A DNA stretch of 64,000 nucleotides from positions 13,632,234 through 13,696,233 of the forward strand of contig JAVUNC010000019.1 of assembly GCA_032173965.1 (NCBI GenBank). Direction: 5' to 3'. Below are positions 45,461 through 57,539 of the stretch, piece by piece. This DNA is from Sitta carolinensis. Lineage: Eukaryota; Chordata; Aves; Passeriformes; Sittidae. The notes beneath the pieces were generated by a model. That model was not told the DNA's origin, made no database searches, and worked only from the letters and a program-made list of their open reading frames with translations. Position 1 is the stretch's first letter. Every line of letters begins with the position of its first letter. Position numbers and translations under genes: made by a program.

Positions 45461-48180
45461 AGGGCCTGATCCAGTCATGTTTCTCAAGCCCTCTGCAGCT
45501 GCCTAGACTGGAACAGAAAGGTCATTCAGCCACTGCAGGCCAATCCATCACTCCTATTAAAAAAGAAAATACCTAAACTGCTCCACAGGTTCAATTTGTG
45601 GATCTGATGGGGAGATACTGAAAGAACAGCCAAGGTCCCCTTCCCCAGGGGGATGAGGGCCAACACAAAAGCCTGTACCCTTCCCAGGCCTTGTTTTGAG
45701 GGTATGAGTGGGGAGCCAGAGGATCACAGGAAAATTCCTGCCTTGCAGTTCATCTCTTGTCATCCTCTTGTTTTTAACATGCCTGTGCTGCAATGCAAAG
45801 ATCTGTTGTGCTCTTCCTACACCATGACTTTTCTCTCTGCTTGCTTCCTCCCAGTGTCAGGGGGGTTGCATATGCAAAATACAGAGTTTAGGTCAGTCCC
45901 ATGATAAGAAAAGCCAATGCTTGTCCCAAAAGACTACAACTTTAGGATGGAGGATCTCCCTTTCTCCAGGCTATATGTGGCCCCTCCACTACTGTAACCA
46001 TGTGTGAATGCCTCAGGAGAGTCCCATGTTCACACTGGGGATGGGTTCTGCTGTTGCCTCTGTGGAGATTTCCAGGCCACAGCTGGGCTGCTGGGAATTG
46101 TTCACCTGCCAGGAAAACATCCATCCATCCCTCTATCATCCCTTTAGCAGTGGTACACCAAGCTGTAAAATAATCCAATTCTTTGGGGATTCCCTGCACA
46201 CTGCAGACTAGGTGGGCAACTTCAGCCTCATTAAGTTGGGGCAATCAAGGCTGAGGGAACTTTTGCAGTGGCCAACTGTACACACCCAGGGGGACATTGC
46301 ACAGCTGATGAGAATGGGGCATTTTCACACCTGGAGCACCAGCAGCTTGCTGAACTGCTATGGGTCAGCAGAGAAAGGGGCTGAATATCATGCCCCAGTG
46401 AGTTCCCTCCCTCCTCAAAGTAGGCAGGAGCCAGAGCAGGGACTGACAGTGCTGCTTGAAAAATGTATTCCAGCTGGTCTCCTTAAACTGAAAGCTATGG
46501 CCCCATTGTTTGTGATCACAAATGTTCCTAAACAGACATTTCTGGGGTTTGATAGGACCTGCCTCATTCAGACATGGAGGTTTTGGAAAAATAAAGAAGG
46601 GAAGGAGAAAAGAAAAAGTGACCTTTTCCTGGATCTCATCTTTTCCATTCAGATTTCAAGCACCAGAATCATTACCAAATAAAATGTCAACTTTTTTTCC
46701 CCCTTGTTCATTAACCTTTGATGCTTATTGTACAGCCAGTTTCAGTGCTCACAGGGGACTTGGTAGGCTCAAATCGCAGGGCTTTTACTCAGGGCTTATG
46801 CACAACTTGAAGCACAGTCCAGAAAGGAGGGAGGGAAGGGAGGGAAAAGGCTATTAGTCCAGTCCTGCCTCTTCAGTGCTTTACATGTTTAATAAAGATT
46901 GAATTCAGAGAGCAGGGGAACCCCCAACTTAGTAATAATTCCCTTCACAACTTCTACTATAATTAAAAAATAGAGGCAAGGTCATGACGAGTGCTATTGA
47001 AAATAACAGACAGACCTGTAATTATAGCAGGGCCAGCTAAACCAAGGGTTAAAGGTCTCTTAATACTCTGTCAGCATTTCCACTATAACCCCTCAGTTTC
47101 AGGGGTTTACAGCTCACACATAAATATTTGCTGCAGGCCAAAAATGGCCCTTCAAGGGGTCAGCAAAAGAAGGTAAATTTTATTTACATATTTATAAAAA
47201 ATGTCCTGGCTCCACAGAAGTGGCACGTCCTTCGCCAGCACCACCAGTGCAATCCACCACCAGTGCAAACCCAGATGAGGCAGAGACAACAGTCACAACC
47301 ATGAGAACATAGTATGTGTGGAGGAGTTAGAAATACATTTTACCCAGAGAAAGTGGTTCCAAATCCACAGGAGCCCCATATAGAGGCAACAATCTGCAAA
47401 TACAGACTATATTATAAAGCTGAATCCTTAAATAAGGCTGCATTCGTACCATGAATTGTACAGATAATCACTCCCACTGTTCAGCCAAGCATGCACATAA
47501 GTCTTCAGAAGATGAAAACCTAAGGCCTTGCTAGCATATCGGTTTAACTTAAATCAGTACTTTAATTGATTTATTTAAGCCAGTGCCAAACCCAGTGTGA
47601 CTCCCTGATTTCTGATGAAGAGTTGCTTATTTCAGTTTGGTTTCAAAACCCCCATATCTCGATTTTTTTCCCCTAAAGCATTTCTTCCTCCCCTTTTCCT
47701 ATCTGTATTTACGTGACCCTGAGTTGACATTTGTTCGGTGCTTAAGGATTAGAAATGGCAAACTGGCTATGACCTTTTCCAGGGCTTCTTTCCTTCAGGG
47801 ACTGAGTGCCTGCCAGTGGTACATGGCCAGAGCAACCACTTGCACCCCATATATATAGTTGTTTACTGGTTGGGGAACCTAAGCTGCTGCTGCCATCTCT
47901 GCAAATCCTATTTTCTTTAAAAGTCTTCTAAAAAGTTTCTGGTACTTAAGGAAAAAAAAAATAAAAAAAAAAAAAACAAAGAGAGGTTCACAAACCCAAT
48001 GTAACATCATCCAGAAGTCTCAGAAAAACCATGTCAACAAACAAAAAGGGTCCTGAATTAGGCAAGAAGCCAGAGCACAACCCCTTTTATATTGGCACAA
48101 TATATAGGACAGACTCTTATTTTGTGGAGGTTATCACACCATTTTCCAGTGTCTGCTATTAGCAATCAAAATTAAGTCAG
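45461..48180. other. Intergenic sequence, nothing recognised
   Basis: A 156-codon plus frame (46212-46682) and a 100-codon minus frame (45942-46244) have no domains. A small tandem repeat, CCACCAGTGCAA twice, lies at about 47240-47270. A-runs occur at 47951-47974. No gene is supported. Confidence 0.5.
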
Positions 48181-48440
48181 TTTGATTTGCAGAGGGTTTT
48201 TTTCCATTGCCTGCTGGTTCAATTGGACTGTCCTTCTCACGTGTCTGCATATCACCCTGGCTCTTCAGTCGTGGCTTCAGGCTCAGTTAAAGGGAATAGA
48301 GGCAGAGCAGCAAGAGCACTAAATGTTCTTGGATCTAGTGAAATTCATTTACTGGAGCTTTTTGATGGTCCAGAAGCGAAGGGAGGAAAACCTAAAATGA
48401 TTAACCAGGCAAACCCCTCCAGTAAGTATTATTTTCACCT
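48181..48440. promoter_or_regulatory. Regulatory-looking noncoding block
   Basis: Non-repetitive sequence with GGTTCAATTGG, CTCACGTGTC (E-box CACGTG, about 48238-48243) and a GTGAAATTCATTTACTGGAG stretch. An open frame crosses it into the T37 run but has no domain. The regulatory assignment is weak. Confidence 0.25.
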
Positions 48441-48529
48441 GCACCTAAAAATGTCACAAAATAATACATTTCTTTTCCTCTCTAACTTCAGTGTATTTTT
48501 CAATGTGATTCTTGAGGGCCTCTTTGTTT

Positions 48530-48530
<1 letters not shown>

Positions 48531-48567
<37 letters not shown>
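48531..48567. repeat. T37 homopolymer
   Basis: Thirty-seven uninterrupted T bases, the longest homopolymer of the window. On the minus strand it could be a poly(A) tail, but no retroposed body or flanking duplication is recognised. Confidence 0.9.
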
Positions 48568-48570
<3 letters not shown>

Positions 48571-51244
48571 TGAAATTATACTGAGAATCTATAACTATTT
48601 TTTTTTAAACTTTCTAACAAAATATTTATTGTGCAAGACCCAGAAGATAAAAAAGATGCAACTGTTTTTCTTGGTTTGTTTTGAGGTTATTTACTCAGGA
48701 CTAAGCACCTCATTTTTCTTGTGTAGAAAAAGTAATTATGCAGTCAAAAGAATTATGACCCACATACTTCAAAACATATGAAAAATGTAAAACTTTATTA
48801 CATACATTAATTTCTAACAAAAGATGTCGCCAGCATCAGTGTAACTGGTATAAGGGAGATAACTGATGTATGGTATATTTGTTGATGTTCCTCCCAAATG
48901 GGTTTTATAAAGGCAAACAAACAAATAAACAATTTCTTTTGTTATGTCTCTCTCTCTTGTATAAATTTCATCAGTCTCATACAGAGGACTGAAGTCTTAG
49001 AGGAGTGAGTTGTCTGTGGATTTATTTATTTATTTATTTATTATTAAGCTAAAATATTCTGCTCAAGCAATCTGTTCCCCATGCTTTCCTTTTATTATCT
49101 TTCCATCTCCTGTATTTTTCCAGCCAGGCCACGCCAGCTCCTGCCCATACCATGGCTCAGTCTCAGCTTCCCTGCCATGGGCAGCTCCCCCAGGCCCCAG
49201 GTTTAGGGGAGGCTGCAGAGCCAGGATTGCTCTCGACATTCTGGTCAAGCAGTTTTCTACGTGCATTTGGAGCAGAGGTCTGTGGAGTACTCTTATTTCT
49301 CCCCCCTCCTTTTCCCCCCGGGCTGAATTTCTGTGAGCTGGGCAAGCTCATTCCTACTAAATCAGCTGGGCTGGGAGGCCAAGGCAGGAGTTGTAAAACC
49401 GAAGTTCACAGCATCCTTATCTTTAGCTGAGCCACTTTAACTTTCTAACTATACATCTGGGTACCATATCCAAGAGGAAAAGGATGGCCATTTAAAATGT
49501 CAAGAATAACTGCAATCAGTTCTCCTCAGTGCCTCTCTTCAAGAAACAAAACAAAATTGAAGTGTGAAAGACAGATTCAAGGTAGTCTTATAATTTTAAA
49601 TGAATTAAAAAAATGAAACCTGTTTTGTTTTTTTTTTTGTTAATTAAAACAATGACCTAATCAAGGAGAGACCTAATCTCCTTCTAACACGTGTGTTTAT
49701 TTGTCCCTGACATTTTCAATGCAATATTTAAATATAAATACATAAATTTACTGTGTTTAGGCAAACCTTCTATTCTATTGATAGATGTGAACAGTACTAG
49801 AAGTCCAGAGGAAAAAGGATTCATGGCATCCCACAAATAATACACACAAATAAATACTGTCAGTTTCTATTTCAGCCATGCAGAATTATCACACTGGTTC
49901 AGCCAAATACAACCTCCTGCATTCTGATTTAAGTACAATCCTCCTCCAGAAAAGATCATTTCAGTATTTCACAGTGCCTTGTCAGGGTTTAAGGACTTTA
50001 AGGAGAAGCTTGGCAGCTTCTCTTGGAGAGAAATGGGCTCTGCTCATTTCTCCTTGTGGTCTGCTCTTGGCATGTCTGGACACCAAATGGGAAAGCTGCA
50101 GGAATGGCATAACTAAGACTTAAGATCTTACATTAATAATGATGATGCAGTTCATTTGTGTCTTGGTCCTCCTTTATATGGCCTGGGCTCAGCCAGGTGT
50201 ACGGAAGTCTTCAAAAAGCATAGAAATCCCCAAATAAAGTTCTGGGTTTGACCTCACTAAAATCGGCGGAAGTCTGAACTTGGTGTAACCTTGAGGCCCA
50301 CCTCTAATTGAAGTGTAGTATTTTGGGAACTCAGGACAAAGGGGAGGGAAAGACCTATTTTAAGTTATACCTAACACAGGACAATCAAAGCAACCCTGAT
50401 GGTTAGCAGCTTTAGTTCCAGTGAGCCTCCCCCAGCTCCTGAGGTTTCCTAGGGTGCTTGCTACCTTTAAAATCTAAAGCCACAAGTCTCTCTGCTGTTT
50501 TTTCTACTTTAGTCCTCTCTCTCTCCTCCCACTAACCATGAAAAAAAGCTTCCAGTGTTTCAAATGTGCTCATCACAGGTATCAGGAGAAAAGTGGACTA
50601 GTGCCAGGTCTCAATGGCTTGTTTGTTTGGGGGTTGAAATCTATCCACTTCCAACTCAGGCGTCCATTGGACATGCCCAGCCCCAACAATCACAGGGGCT
50701 TGGTGGGTTAAAAATGCTAGGATTTCATTTTATTGCAGGGATATTATTCATTCTTGGGAAGGTTCAAAAGTACATGCGTCAACTTATGTCATCAGGGTCA
50801 AACAAAGTGGCATGCAGAATCCTAGCCAGATTGCATCGGCGGAGGCGTCTGGAGGCAGAACCAAGAGCAAGGAGAAAGAAAAATGTTTGTTAGGATGTAC
50901 TCTGGATCACTTCATCCTTTGGAAAGGGAAGCAGGGCAGGAGGTAAAGGATCCCCTCTGAGCACATTGCCCTGAGCAGCGTGAATTAAAATCAAGTTGTG
51001 CAGATTTCACTCTGAATTTCCACTGCTGCTTGCCCAGTGACATGCCTATGGGTAAGACTATCAAACAACAATGCCTTCTCAATTGCCAAAACGTGCCTCC
51101 AACATACACCAGCAAGCCCACAAGTACACACAGACTTTCACAATAATAGCATTAGATGCCATTAACAGGCTTTAGCCTTGTTTCTTTTCAGTGGAAAAAC
51201 TATTTGACATCTCTCAAGCCCAGGCTCAGCACTGCTTGACCCTT
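48568..51244. other. Intergenic sequence, nothing recognised
   Basis: This includes an (ATTT)n microsatellite at about 49019-49043. A GC-richer patch at 49120-49400 carries antisense frames without domains. Nothing else is recognised. Confidence 0.5.
49019..49043 (+). repeat. (ATTT)n microsatellite
   Basis: About six ATTT units, ending in ATTATTAAG. Confidence 0.85.
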
Positions 51245-51470
51245 TCCCTTCCCTGCCTACATTAAAAGAACAACTAAATAGCTGCGCAGTGCGAGCCAGC
51301 CCCTCCTCGCTCCAGGTGTCTGTATTTTACTCAGGGCCCCAAGCTTGATTCAGCTCATACAGTCTCTGACAAGCTTCAGCTGGCCCTCGTCACCAGACAG
51401 GCAGATCAATTAACAGAGGGATTTTTCTTCCCTAGCTCTCTTCCTGGACCTTTAACCCCTTGTGTGTCCT
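51245..51470. promoter_or_regulatory. Regulatory-looking noncoding block
   Basis: Non-repetitive sequence with raised CpG near 51283-51310 (GCTGCGCAGTGCGAGCC), then CAGGTGTCTGTATTTTAC and CAGATCAATTAACAGAGG. The texture is that of a conserved element. Inference only. Confidence 0.3.
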
Positions 51471-53029
51471 AACGCTCTGTGAAAGAAGGGCAGAAAGCAA
51501 GTGCTAAAAAAATAGATTTTCCATTTACAGCTTTTCTTTTTCCTCCAAAATTCCTTTTGCTTTTTCTACCCAACTCAGAACCTCACCTTTCTGCAAATAT
51601 GCTTGTTGGTTCAGAGCTTCAATTTTTTTTTTCCATCAGAACTGAAAGTTTTTTAATTCCCTTTCCCTCCTTCTCTCTCTCTCTTTTTTTTTTTTTTTTT
51701 AATTCTCTTCATATTTTTTGCCAAAAATATTGTTTTATTTGGGGTGGAAAATTCTTTTCCTCTTGTTTATTTCACCTTCTCTTTTTCCACTGCACTTATT
51801 ATTTCAGATTGCAACATGGAAATAACAAATTTTGGCTAAAGAGGTACAGGACAAGTCTGGAGCTGATGCTTTGCAAGATTTCTTGAAAAGTTATCAGAAT
51901 AAAAATGACAATTTGTGGATGGGAATGAATTTAAAAAATAAGGAGCGGGTAAAGGACATCAAAGCAAATTAAAGTGTGCTCAAAAATTACAAAATAGAAA
52001 CCAAATGAAATTAATTTTTAAGTGGCAAAAATTGGAGATGGTTACACATTGCCCTATGAAAAAGAAACAATGTCAGCATTGACAATTTTTTAAAAATTTA
52101 ATTATATCTCCATTCATCTTTGGCGAGAGTGTACAAGAAAGCATGTCAAAAGCATGAAGAGCTCCTTCAGCTACAGCAAAACATAACAAATAAATTTAAT
52201 TACCAATGATAATAATTAGACATTTCTGTGAAAAACAGTTCCCAGAACTACTGAAAACTATTGAGAAAAATAAATGTTATGGCTAGTACAGGGAAATCCA
52301 TTTAAATGCATTGATAGTGATAAATAATTTAAAACTGGTGAGGATTTTTTATTATTTTTACTTTTTGAAAAAGCCTTCCTACAATTCCTTAGGACAAGCC
52401 TACACTTTTAGTCATACAAATGATTCTGCCCATCACTTTAGTACTGAAGTAGTACCACAGCAATAACATCATGATAATTAACAATAAATTAACCTTAATA
52501 ATTAATGACAAATACCAAGCAACCTGTCAATCTCCAAAAGCTGCAGCAACCCTATACAAAACAGCAAACCTAAATGTGAAGAAGCAAGTGTTGCTCTTCC
52601 TATAAATGGCCTCCTCTTGGTGAAATGCATCTTGGCTTTAGCACACATCCTTTCATCAGGCAGACAAGAGTTTTAATTCTCCCTTGGTAGAAGTGATAGT
52701 TTCCCACTCTCTTGTCTCTCGACAAAGTATATTTAGTCTCTCAGAAGTGTGCAAAAAAAAAAAAAAATAAAAAGAGAATGAAAAATCCCACAGCAAAGTG
52801 GGCATGACAGGTGAGGTGCCAGGCAGAGATAAGGGTATTGCCTGTTCCCTGTGCTTTATAGTGCACAAGTTTCTTAGCAAGGCAGAAGCGGGAGGGCAGC
52901 TAGTAATCTTTCACCCTATATGGGGAATCTTTACTGAGAATTTGGGAATGAAACATTATTTCTTGGGTGAATGGGTGCTGTTCAACGTTGTCAACAGCTG
53001 TTTAAAAACATGAAGTTGTTGCTGACATA
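51471..53029. other. Intergenic sequence, nothing recognised
   Basis: T-rich at 51520-51720. It is very AT-rich at 51900-52540, with many ATTAAT/TTTAAAAAT strings that may include regulatory DNA. A 135-codon plus frame (51479-51886) is a product of the T-rich run. Confidence 0.5.
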
Positions 53030-53807
53030 GACTGGGAAGGCTGTAAGTAGCAATGACAGGACACTGATGCACAAAGACAACAATGAGCCAGGGGAAGTGT
53101 AAAATGATAACTTTGGGTAAACAGAGTCCATGGAATAGTTACAGAGGAGATGACTCTCTTCTGGAATGAAACGGCTCCAGAAGGAACATGGGAGGATGGT
53201 GGCTGGTCAGCTACATGTTAGCTCTGTAGCTGGGAGGGTAACTTCAGTCCCTAGGATATGTAAGCAAGGGGAAGCCTGAGTTATATTATCTTTTTCTGTG
53301 GCACAGTTGTGACCACTAATGGAATCATTCTGGTGCCTATGTTTAAAGAGGTTTTTGATAAATTAGAGAGACGAGCCAAGGGAATGGCTACAGGACTCGA
53401 AAACACTGTGAGGATTAGAAAACAATTGTGAGAGGCTCAAGAAGCTCAGACTGTTTAGCTTAATAGAGAAAAGGTTAAGCATAGACTTGACCACAGTATA
53501 CAAGAACCTTCAGAAGAAACAGAATTTGATGAAGAGCTCTTCAGTTCAACAAAGACGTACGTAAAACAAGATCTAACATCTAGAGGTCAAAGCTAGATGA
53601 ATTCATGCCAGAAATTAAGGGGATTTTTTTTAACCATGAGAGTGCTTAGCAATGTGAGCAATTTACTGAATATTGTGGTGGCTCTGATGTCATGATAGTT
53701 AGAAGGTCTGCTGAGAGATATAGAATCATAAAAAACCTTCAAGGAGTCCTGTGTCCTTTCCTAGAGAGAGGCAAACTAGGTGATGACCTTGCCCCTTGCT
53801 GCCTTTA
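53030..53807 (+). mobile_element. CR1 LINE 3' region, about 780 bp
   Basis: This is the longest transposon copy in the window. Successive blocks follow the archosaur CR1 3' region: GGGGAAGTGTAAAATGATAA; then TCTGGTGCCTATGTTTAAAG and AGGTTTTTGATAAATTAGAG; then GAGGCTCAAGAAGCTCAGAC and TTTAGCTTAATAGAGAAAAGG; then AGAATTTGATGAAGAGCTCT; then AAGCTAGATGAATTCATGCC; and the terminal AAACTAGGTGATGACCTT. The reverse-transcriptase ORF is absent (5' truncation). Divergence is considerable, so it is old. Confidence 0.9.
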
Positions 53808-54789
53808 GCATCCAGAAATCAAAAATTGATACATTACATCCAAACACTCATAGCTATTGTCAGTGATGTGTAACAGTGTGCCTGTAATTAAAAATCCCAA
53901 CTTTTGGTCTTTTCATGTTTTTAAACTGTTACCAGGAAATAAAAGGAATACAGAACATGACTCTCACACAGCACTCAATGCTGAAGACTTTCTAATAAAT
54001 TTTTTGATCCTTTCAGATCATGCTGATGATAAAAACCAGCGACCTTAAGGTTGTAGTACTTTACAGTTTAAGCACAAAAACTCAGAGAGAAGCTTTCATT
54101 TCAACTTTTTAGTCAGATGATGCCCAAGTTTCATTTTTTAAATCTAAGCATAGAGCTTGTCAACAATTAATAATGCTGTCCTCAGATGGTCCCGGAGGGA
54201 AGACCAATGTGTATAAAAAAGCAAAGTGTTTTTGAAAGGAGTTGTTCAGTGCATCACCACAAACTTAAAAAGTGAAATCTCCAAAACTAAGAACTGCATT
54301 ATCAGTGCTGACCTGCTCTTAATCCTGCCAATCACAGAATTCACTAAAATATGATTCTAATGAGAAAAATTAATGCGTTCTTCTACCAAGGCTTTGATGA
54401 GTCCAAAGAGTATGCCTGTCATTTTTACTTCTTCATCCATCCATGCAATACTCTGCACACACAGTCATTTACTGTGGATTGGCTTCTTGTTGAATCAACA
54501 CAGTTCGAAGATAGTGCCCCTTTGAAAGTTAAAGCTAGGATGAGCAGTGCAATGGGCTGATCAATCCTACGGTCCCAAACATTTGTCAAATGGGATTTAA
54601 TGAAAGAGGAGTGGCCTAGCTAACATGCTAAATCCAGCCTGTAATCCCCAGTGTAACAAGAAAACAAAGACATTTCCATCCCCTCTTATATCAGGAAGAG
54701 ACATAGGATGATGGAATGATGTGAACGTAAAATAATTGTACACACAGAAGCTTATGCAAAATGGCTTTGTTTGGAAGTGCTGGAAAGCC
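53808..54789. other. Intergenic sequence, nothing recognised
   Basis: AT-rich DNA with no gene, repeat or structured RNA that I can support. Confidence 0.5.
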
Positions 54790-55290
54790 ACTCACCCCGA
54801 AACAATGGGGCAAATTAGCATGCATCCAGCCCAAGGGTGCAAGCAGCACACACACGCACTCCCGGTGACGGATGCTTAGCTCTTGCTGGGAGGTCACCAC
54901 TACGAATCTTTCTTGAGAAGGCAGCATGTCAGATTTCAGACACTTTCACTACAAATGGGCTTTTGCAGCTCAAAGGAGGAGAGGGGGGGAGCTTTTCGAT
55001 CCAGATAATAAAGTCCATTTACATGAAAAGATGCCGCCTTCAATGACATGATTAATTTCGGAAATACCTGGCATCTGAATGAAGCAAAGACTTCAAGAGA
55101 TGACTGATGATGAGAAAAGATAATTAGGCAAATGTCAAGAGTCAGTGTTTTGATTGTTGACTGAGGGGCTGGTCTGACTAGGTTATCATAAGTATACTCA
55201 CTCCAGATGGAAATGAAAGGTCTTTGTAGAGAGAGCAGGGTGATCCCTTCATGCTTAAGCATAAATGAGGTTTAAGTCCAGATCTTCCTA
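54790..55290. promoter_or_regulatory. Regulatory-looking noncoding block
   Basis: Complex non-repetitive sequence with GACATGATTAATTTCGG, GATAATTAGGCAAATG, a TTTTGATTGTTGACTG stretch and CATGCTTAAGCATAAATG. The last contains the palindrome ATGCTTAAGCAT at about 55251-55262. It starts the densest run of enhancer-like sequence in the window, which extends to about 58.1 kb. Function is inferred. Confidence 0.4.
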
Positions 55291-55748
55291 GGTTTTCCTT
55301 CTGGGAAGCCCTTCTAGCCCCGAAAATGCTCTACCTGCATGGTACTGGACTAAGCTTGCCCTGTCTGAATCTTAAGATGCTTTAAACATGGACAATGTAT
55401 CTTGCCTTTTATTATTGCAAGGCTACAGACGTAAGCCATTCCAAAACACCCTGGGACTGGCTTCTCCCCAGCCCTCCAAAGACAAAAGATAATACAGCCA
55501 TTTTGCAGAGAGGCAGAAAGATAGTCCCTTTCCTAGAGATGCTCCATATCCCTCCTCAGCTCCTCGTCAAATACCCAGGGTAGCAACTGCCATTGAATGC
55601 TGGTGCCCTCCACAGGACAGATGAAAAACCAAAGAGGATGCCGGGGATTCCATCGTGGAATAGTCTGACAGGATTGCCCTGTTGAGATTGACGGATTATC
55701 TCCCCTTCAGAAAAGGGAGCATTCACAAGGCCCTTTCCCTAATCCATC
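55291..55748. other. Intergenic sequence upstream of the CpG island
   Basis: Mixed DNA without a supported gene or repeat. A 62-codon frame at 55395-55583 has no domain. Confidence 0.45.
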
Positions 55749-56012
55749 ATGGTGCTCTGGTGCTTCCCATCGCTTGCCCCTTCTCCTTGCCTGCTGCTTT
55801 TGATTTGTGGGATATCCTGGCTTTGTGCAGGCGCGTTTAATCCCCCGCAGGAGGACGGCCTGCGCTCGGAGCCCAGCGCTCTCCGAGCGGCTCAGCCTGC
55901 CGGGGCTCCGAGCGCCGCTCGCCCGCGCTCGCTATTGTTGTGCTGCAGACCCGGCTCATCGTCTCCTGAAAGACCCTCTCTGAAAAGGCAGGCTCGACAG
56001 AGCAGCCGGTGA
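55749..56012 (+). other. Unsupported 87-codon frame with signal-peptide-like start
   Basis: I do not recognise this frame. It begins with ATG in strong context (A at -3, G at +4). Its first 30 residues contain a hydrophobic stretch (CLLLLICGISWLCAGA), then a Pro/Ala/Ser/Arg-rich remainder, and it stops at TGA (56010-56012). The second half is low complexity and arises from the CpG island, so chance is the leading explanation. CAG at 55828-55830 and GT at 56009-56010 could alternatively bound a noncoding or coding exon. Confidence 0.15.
55831..56010. promoter_or_regulatory. Small CpG island
   Basis: About 18 CpGs fall in the first 110 bp, far above background. GCTCGGAG (55864-55871) is mirrored by CTCCGAGC (55881-55888), and CTCCGAGCG recurs at 55906-55914. 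A SOX-like CTATTGTTG follows (about 55932-55940). The island could be an unannotated promoter or a developmental CpG-island enhancer. No transcript evidence is available. Confidence 0.45.
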
Positions 56013-56019
56013 AGTGCCG

Positions 56020-56330
56020 TCTGATAAGTCATACCTAATTTGGCCAGCCATCCAGCGCTGAGGCTGCTATTAGTTAATCTTCACATAATTTGTCGAAGTA
56101 GGCTTTATGAAGTACTGGAAATAATTGTCTGCCTCCCCCCCCTTCGGAATCCCGCGGTTAGGGGTTTAATAACAGACTGTATCACGCAGTCAGGACTGGT
56201 GAAGGTTTTATAGCAGTGCATTAGCCAGAGGTGGATAACCTATCTCTAGAGGCTTGATTGACTGGAAACATATTCTTAGCCTGCCTAAAACTGCTTAGAG
56301 TGTGTCACAGAGGTCCCCCAAAATAAAACG
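56020..56330. promoter_or_regulatory. Regulatory-looking noncoding block
   Basis: Non-repetitive sequence with CATACCTAATTTGGCC, GCTATTAGTTAATCTTCAC and CTGGAAATAATTGTCTG cores directly after the CpG island. Several homeodomain-type TAAT cores sit within 100 bp. Enhancer-like, not verified. Confidence 0.4.
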
Positions 56331-57395
56331 TTCAGTGTATTTAGTGAAACCCTACACCCTAAGTACATGTAAGGGCACTCTAAGATACTAATTAGGTTGT
56401 AACATAAAACACCGTAAAAAGCAAAGCTTGACATACTAAAAGAAAAAAAAATTAAGTTCTGGCCAGCTCTTTCATGTTAGAGAGATACATTAAAAATATA
56501 TTCACAGCAAATATACTGGGGTTTTGAATAACTCTGTTTCTCATAGTAGCCCATAGCTGGAAAGGATAGACATTGCTCATTACAGAGAAATTTCTACTTA
56601 AAATTATCCTCAAATATTAGAAACTATGTTTATTTACTTTTCCTGTTAAAAAATGTTAAATCCACTAGCACTAAGAGAAGCAAATGGTCATTATGATGAT
56701 ACCAGTTAAAATACGCATGCTGATCTTTCCTCCCCTGCCCCCCCCCCCCCATCTTTTTCGTAGGATATGTGAGGGGAAGAATGGTACCAGATGAAAATAT
56801 AGATACTGCATGATGGCATATAAAACTGCTATAATAATAATAATTTCAGAAGGGTAACATCTCAGAAGTATTTCCTTGAAATTTAAAATTAAAAGTACTG
56901 ATCAAACACCTTTCAGTGAAGCACTGGCACAAAGTGAGATTTTTAAGGTGTGAGTCTTCAGTTCTATCTCAATAAATAATGTATTACCTATAAAAGCCAT
57001 GTTCTGTGTCTTTATTTAGCATCTCTAAATTCTGCCATTTTAGTATTTTATGTTTTAAGCATTAGTTGTCAATCAAAAGATTTTCTCCATGTTTGTGGAA
57101 GCTTCTTCTTCCATCTAGTGCCACTCAGCTTCATTACATTGTACAAATTAGAAACACTACCTCTAATAATGTTGGAATAAGTGTAATTTTTAGACATTTA
57201 AGAATATAATTATTTACTTACATCATAAATATTAACTATTAACATAAACCATGTGTGAAGTACTGAAAGTAGAACTCAGCATTGTCAAGCATAATTTTAA
57301 TGTATCAAACACAAAATTAAAGGTACTTTTAGCTATCTAGAAAGAAAATCTGGGTGACATGGATACCAATGCCTTCATTAACATCTCTAATAGTA
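56331..57395. other. AT-rich intergenic sequence
   Basis: No gene. A C13 tract lies at 56738-56750 and an ATA triplet run at about 56830-56844. Parts of 56880-57300 are complex and might be conserved, but specific support is lacking. Confidence 0.5.
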
Positions 57396-57462
57396 CATAT
57401 TTACATATACATATATGTATACGTACATGTATATCTATATGTATATATATGTGTGTGTATAA
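57396..57462. repeat. AT-rich palindromic simple sequence
   Basis: Interrupted (TA/CA/TG) sequence with the perfect palindrome ATACATATATGTAT and a short TG run at the end. This is consistent with a decayed dinucleotide microsatellite. Confidence 0.6.
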
Positions 57463-57539
57463 TTTGCATCGTGCCAAAATATCTATAGATTCAAAGATTA
57501 TCTTGCCACTACCAAAAGCTACCTTTTGCAAAAGCCTTG

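Noticed and set aside
46212..46682. 156-codon plus-strand frame
   Set aside because: No recognisable domain; ordinary composition of intergenic DNA.
49371..49390. Alu-like string GGGAGGCCAAGGCAGGAG
   Set aside because: An isolated short match with none of the surrounding Alu body; primate SINEs are not expected with CR1 repeats.
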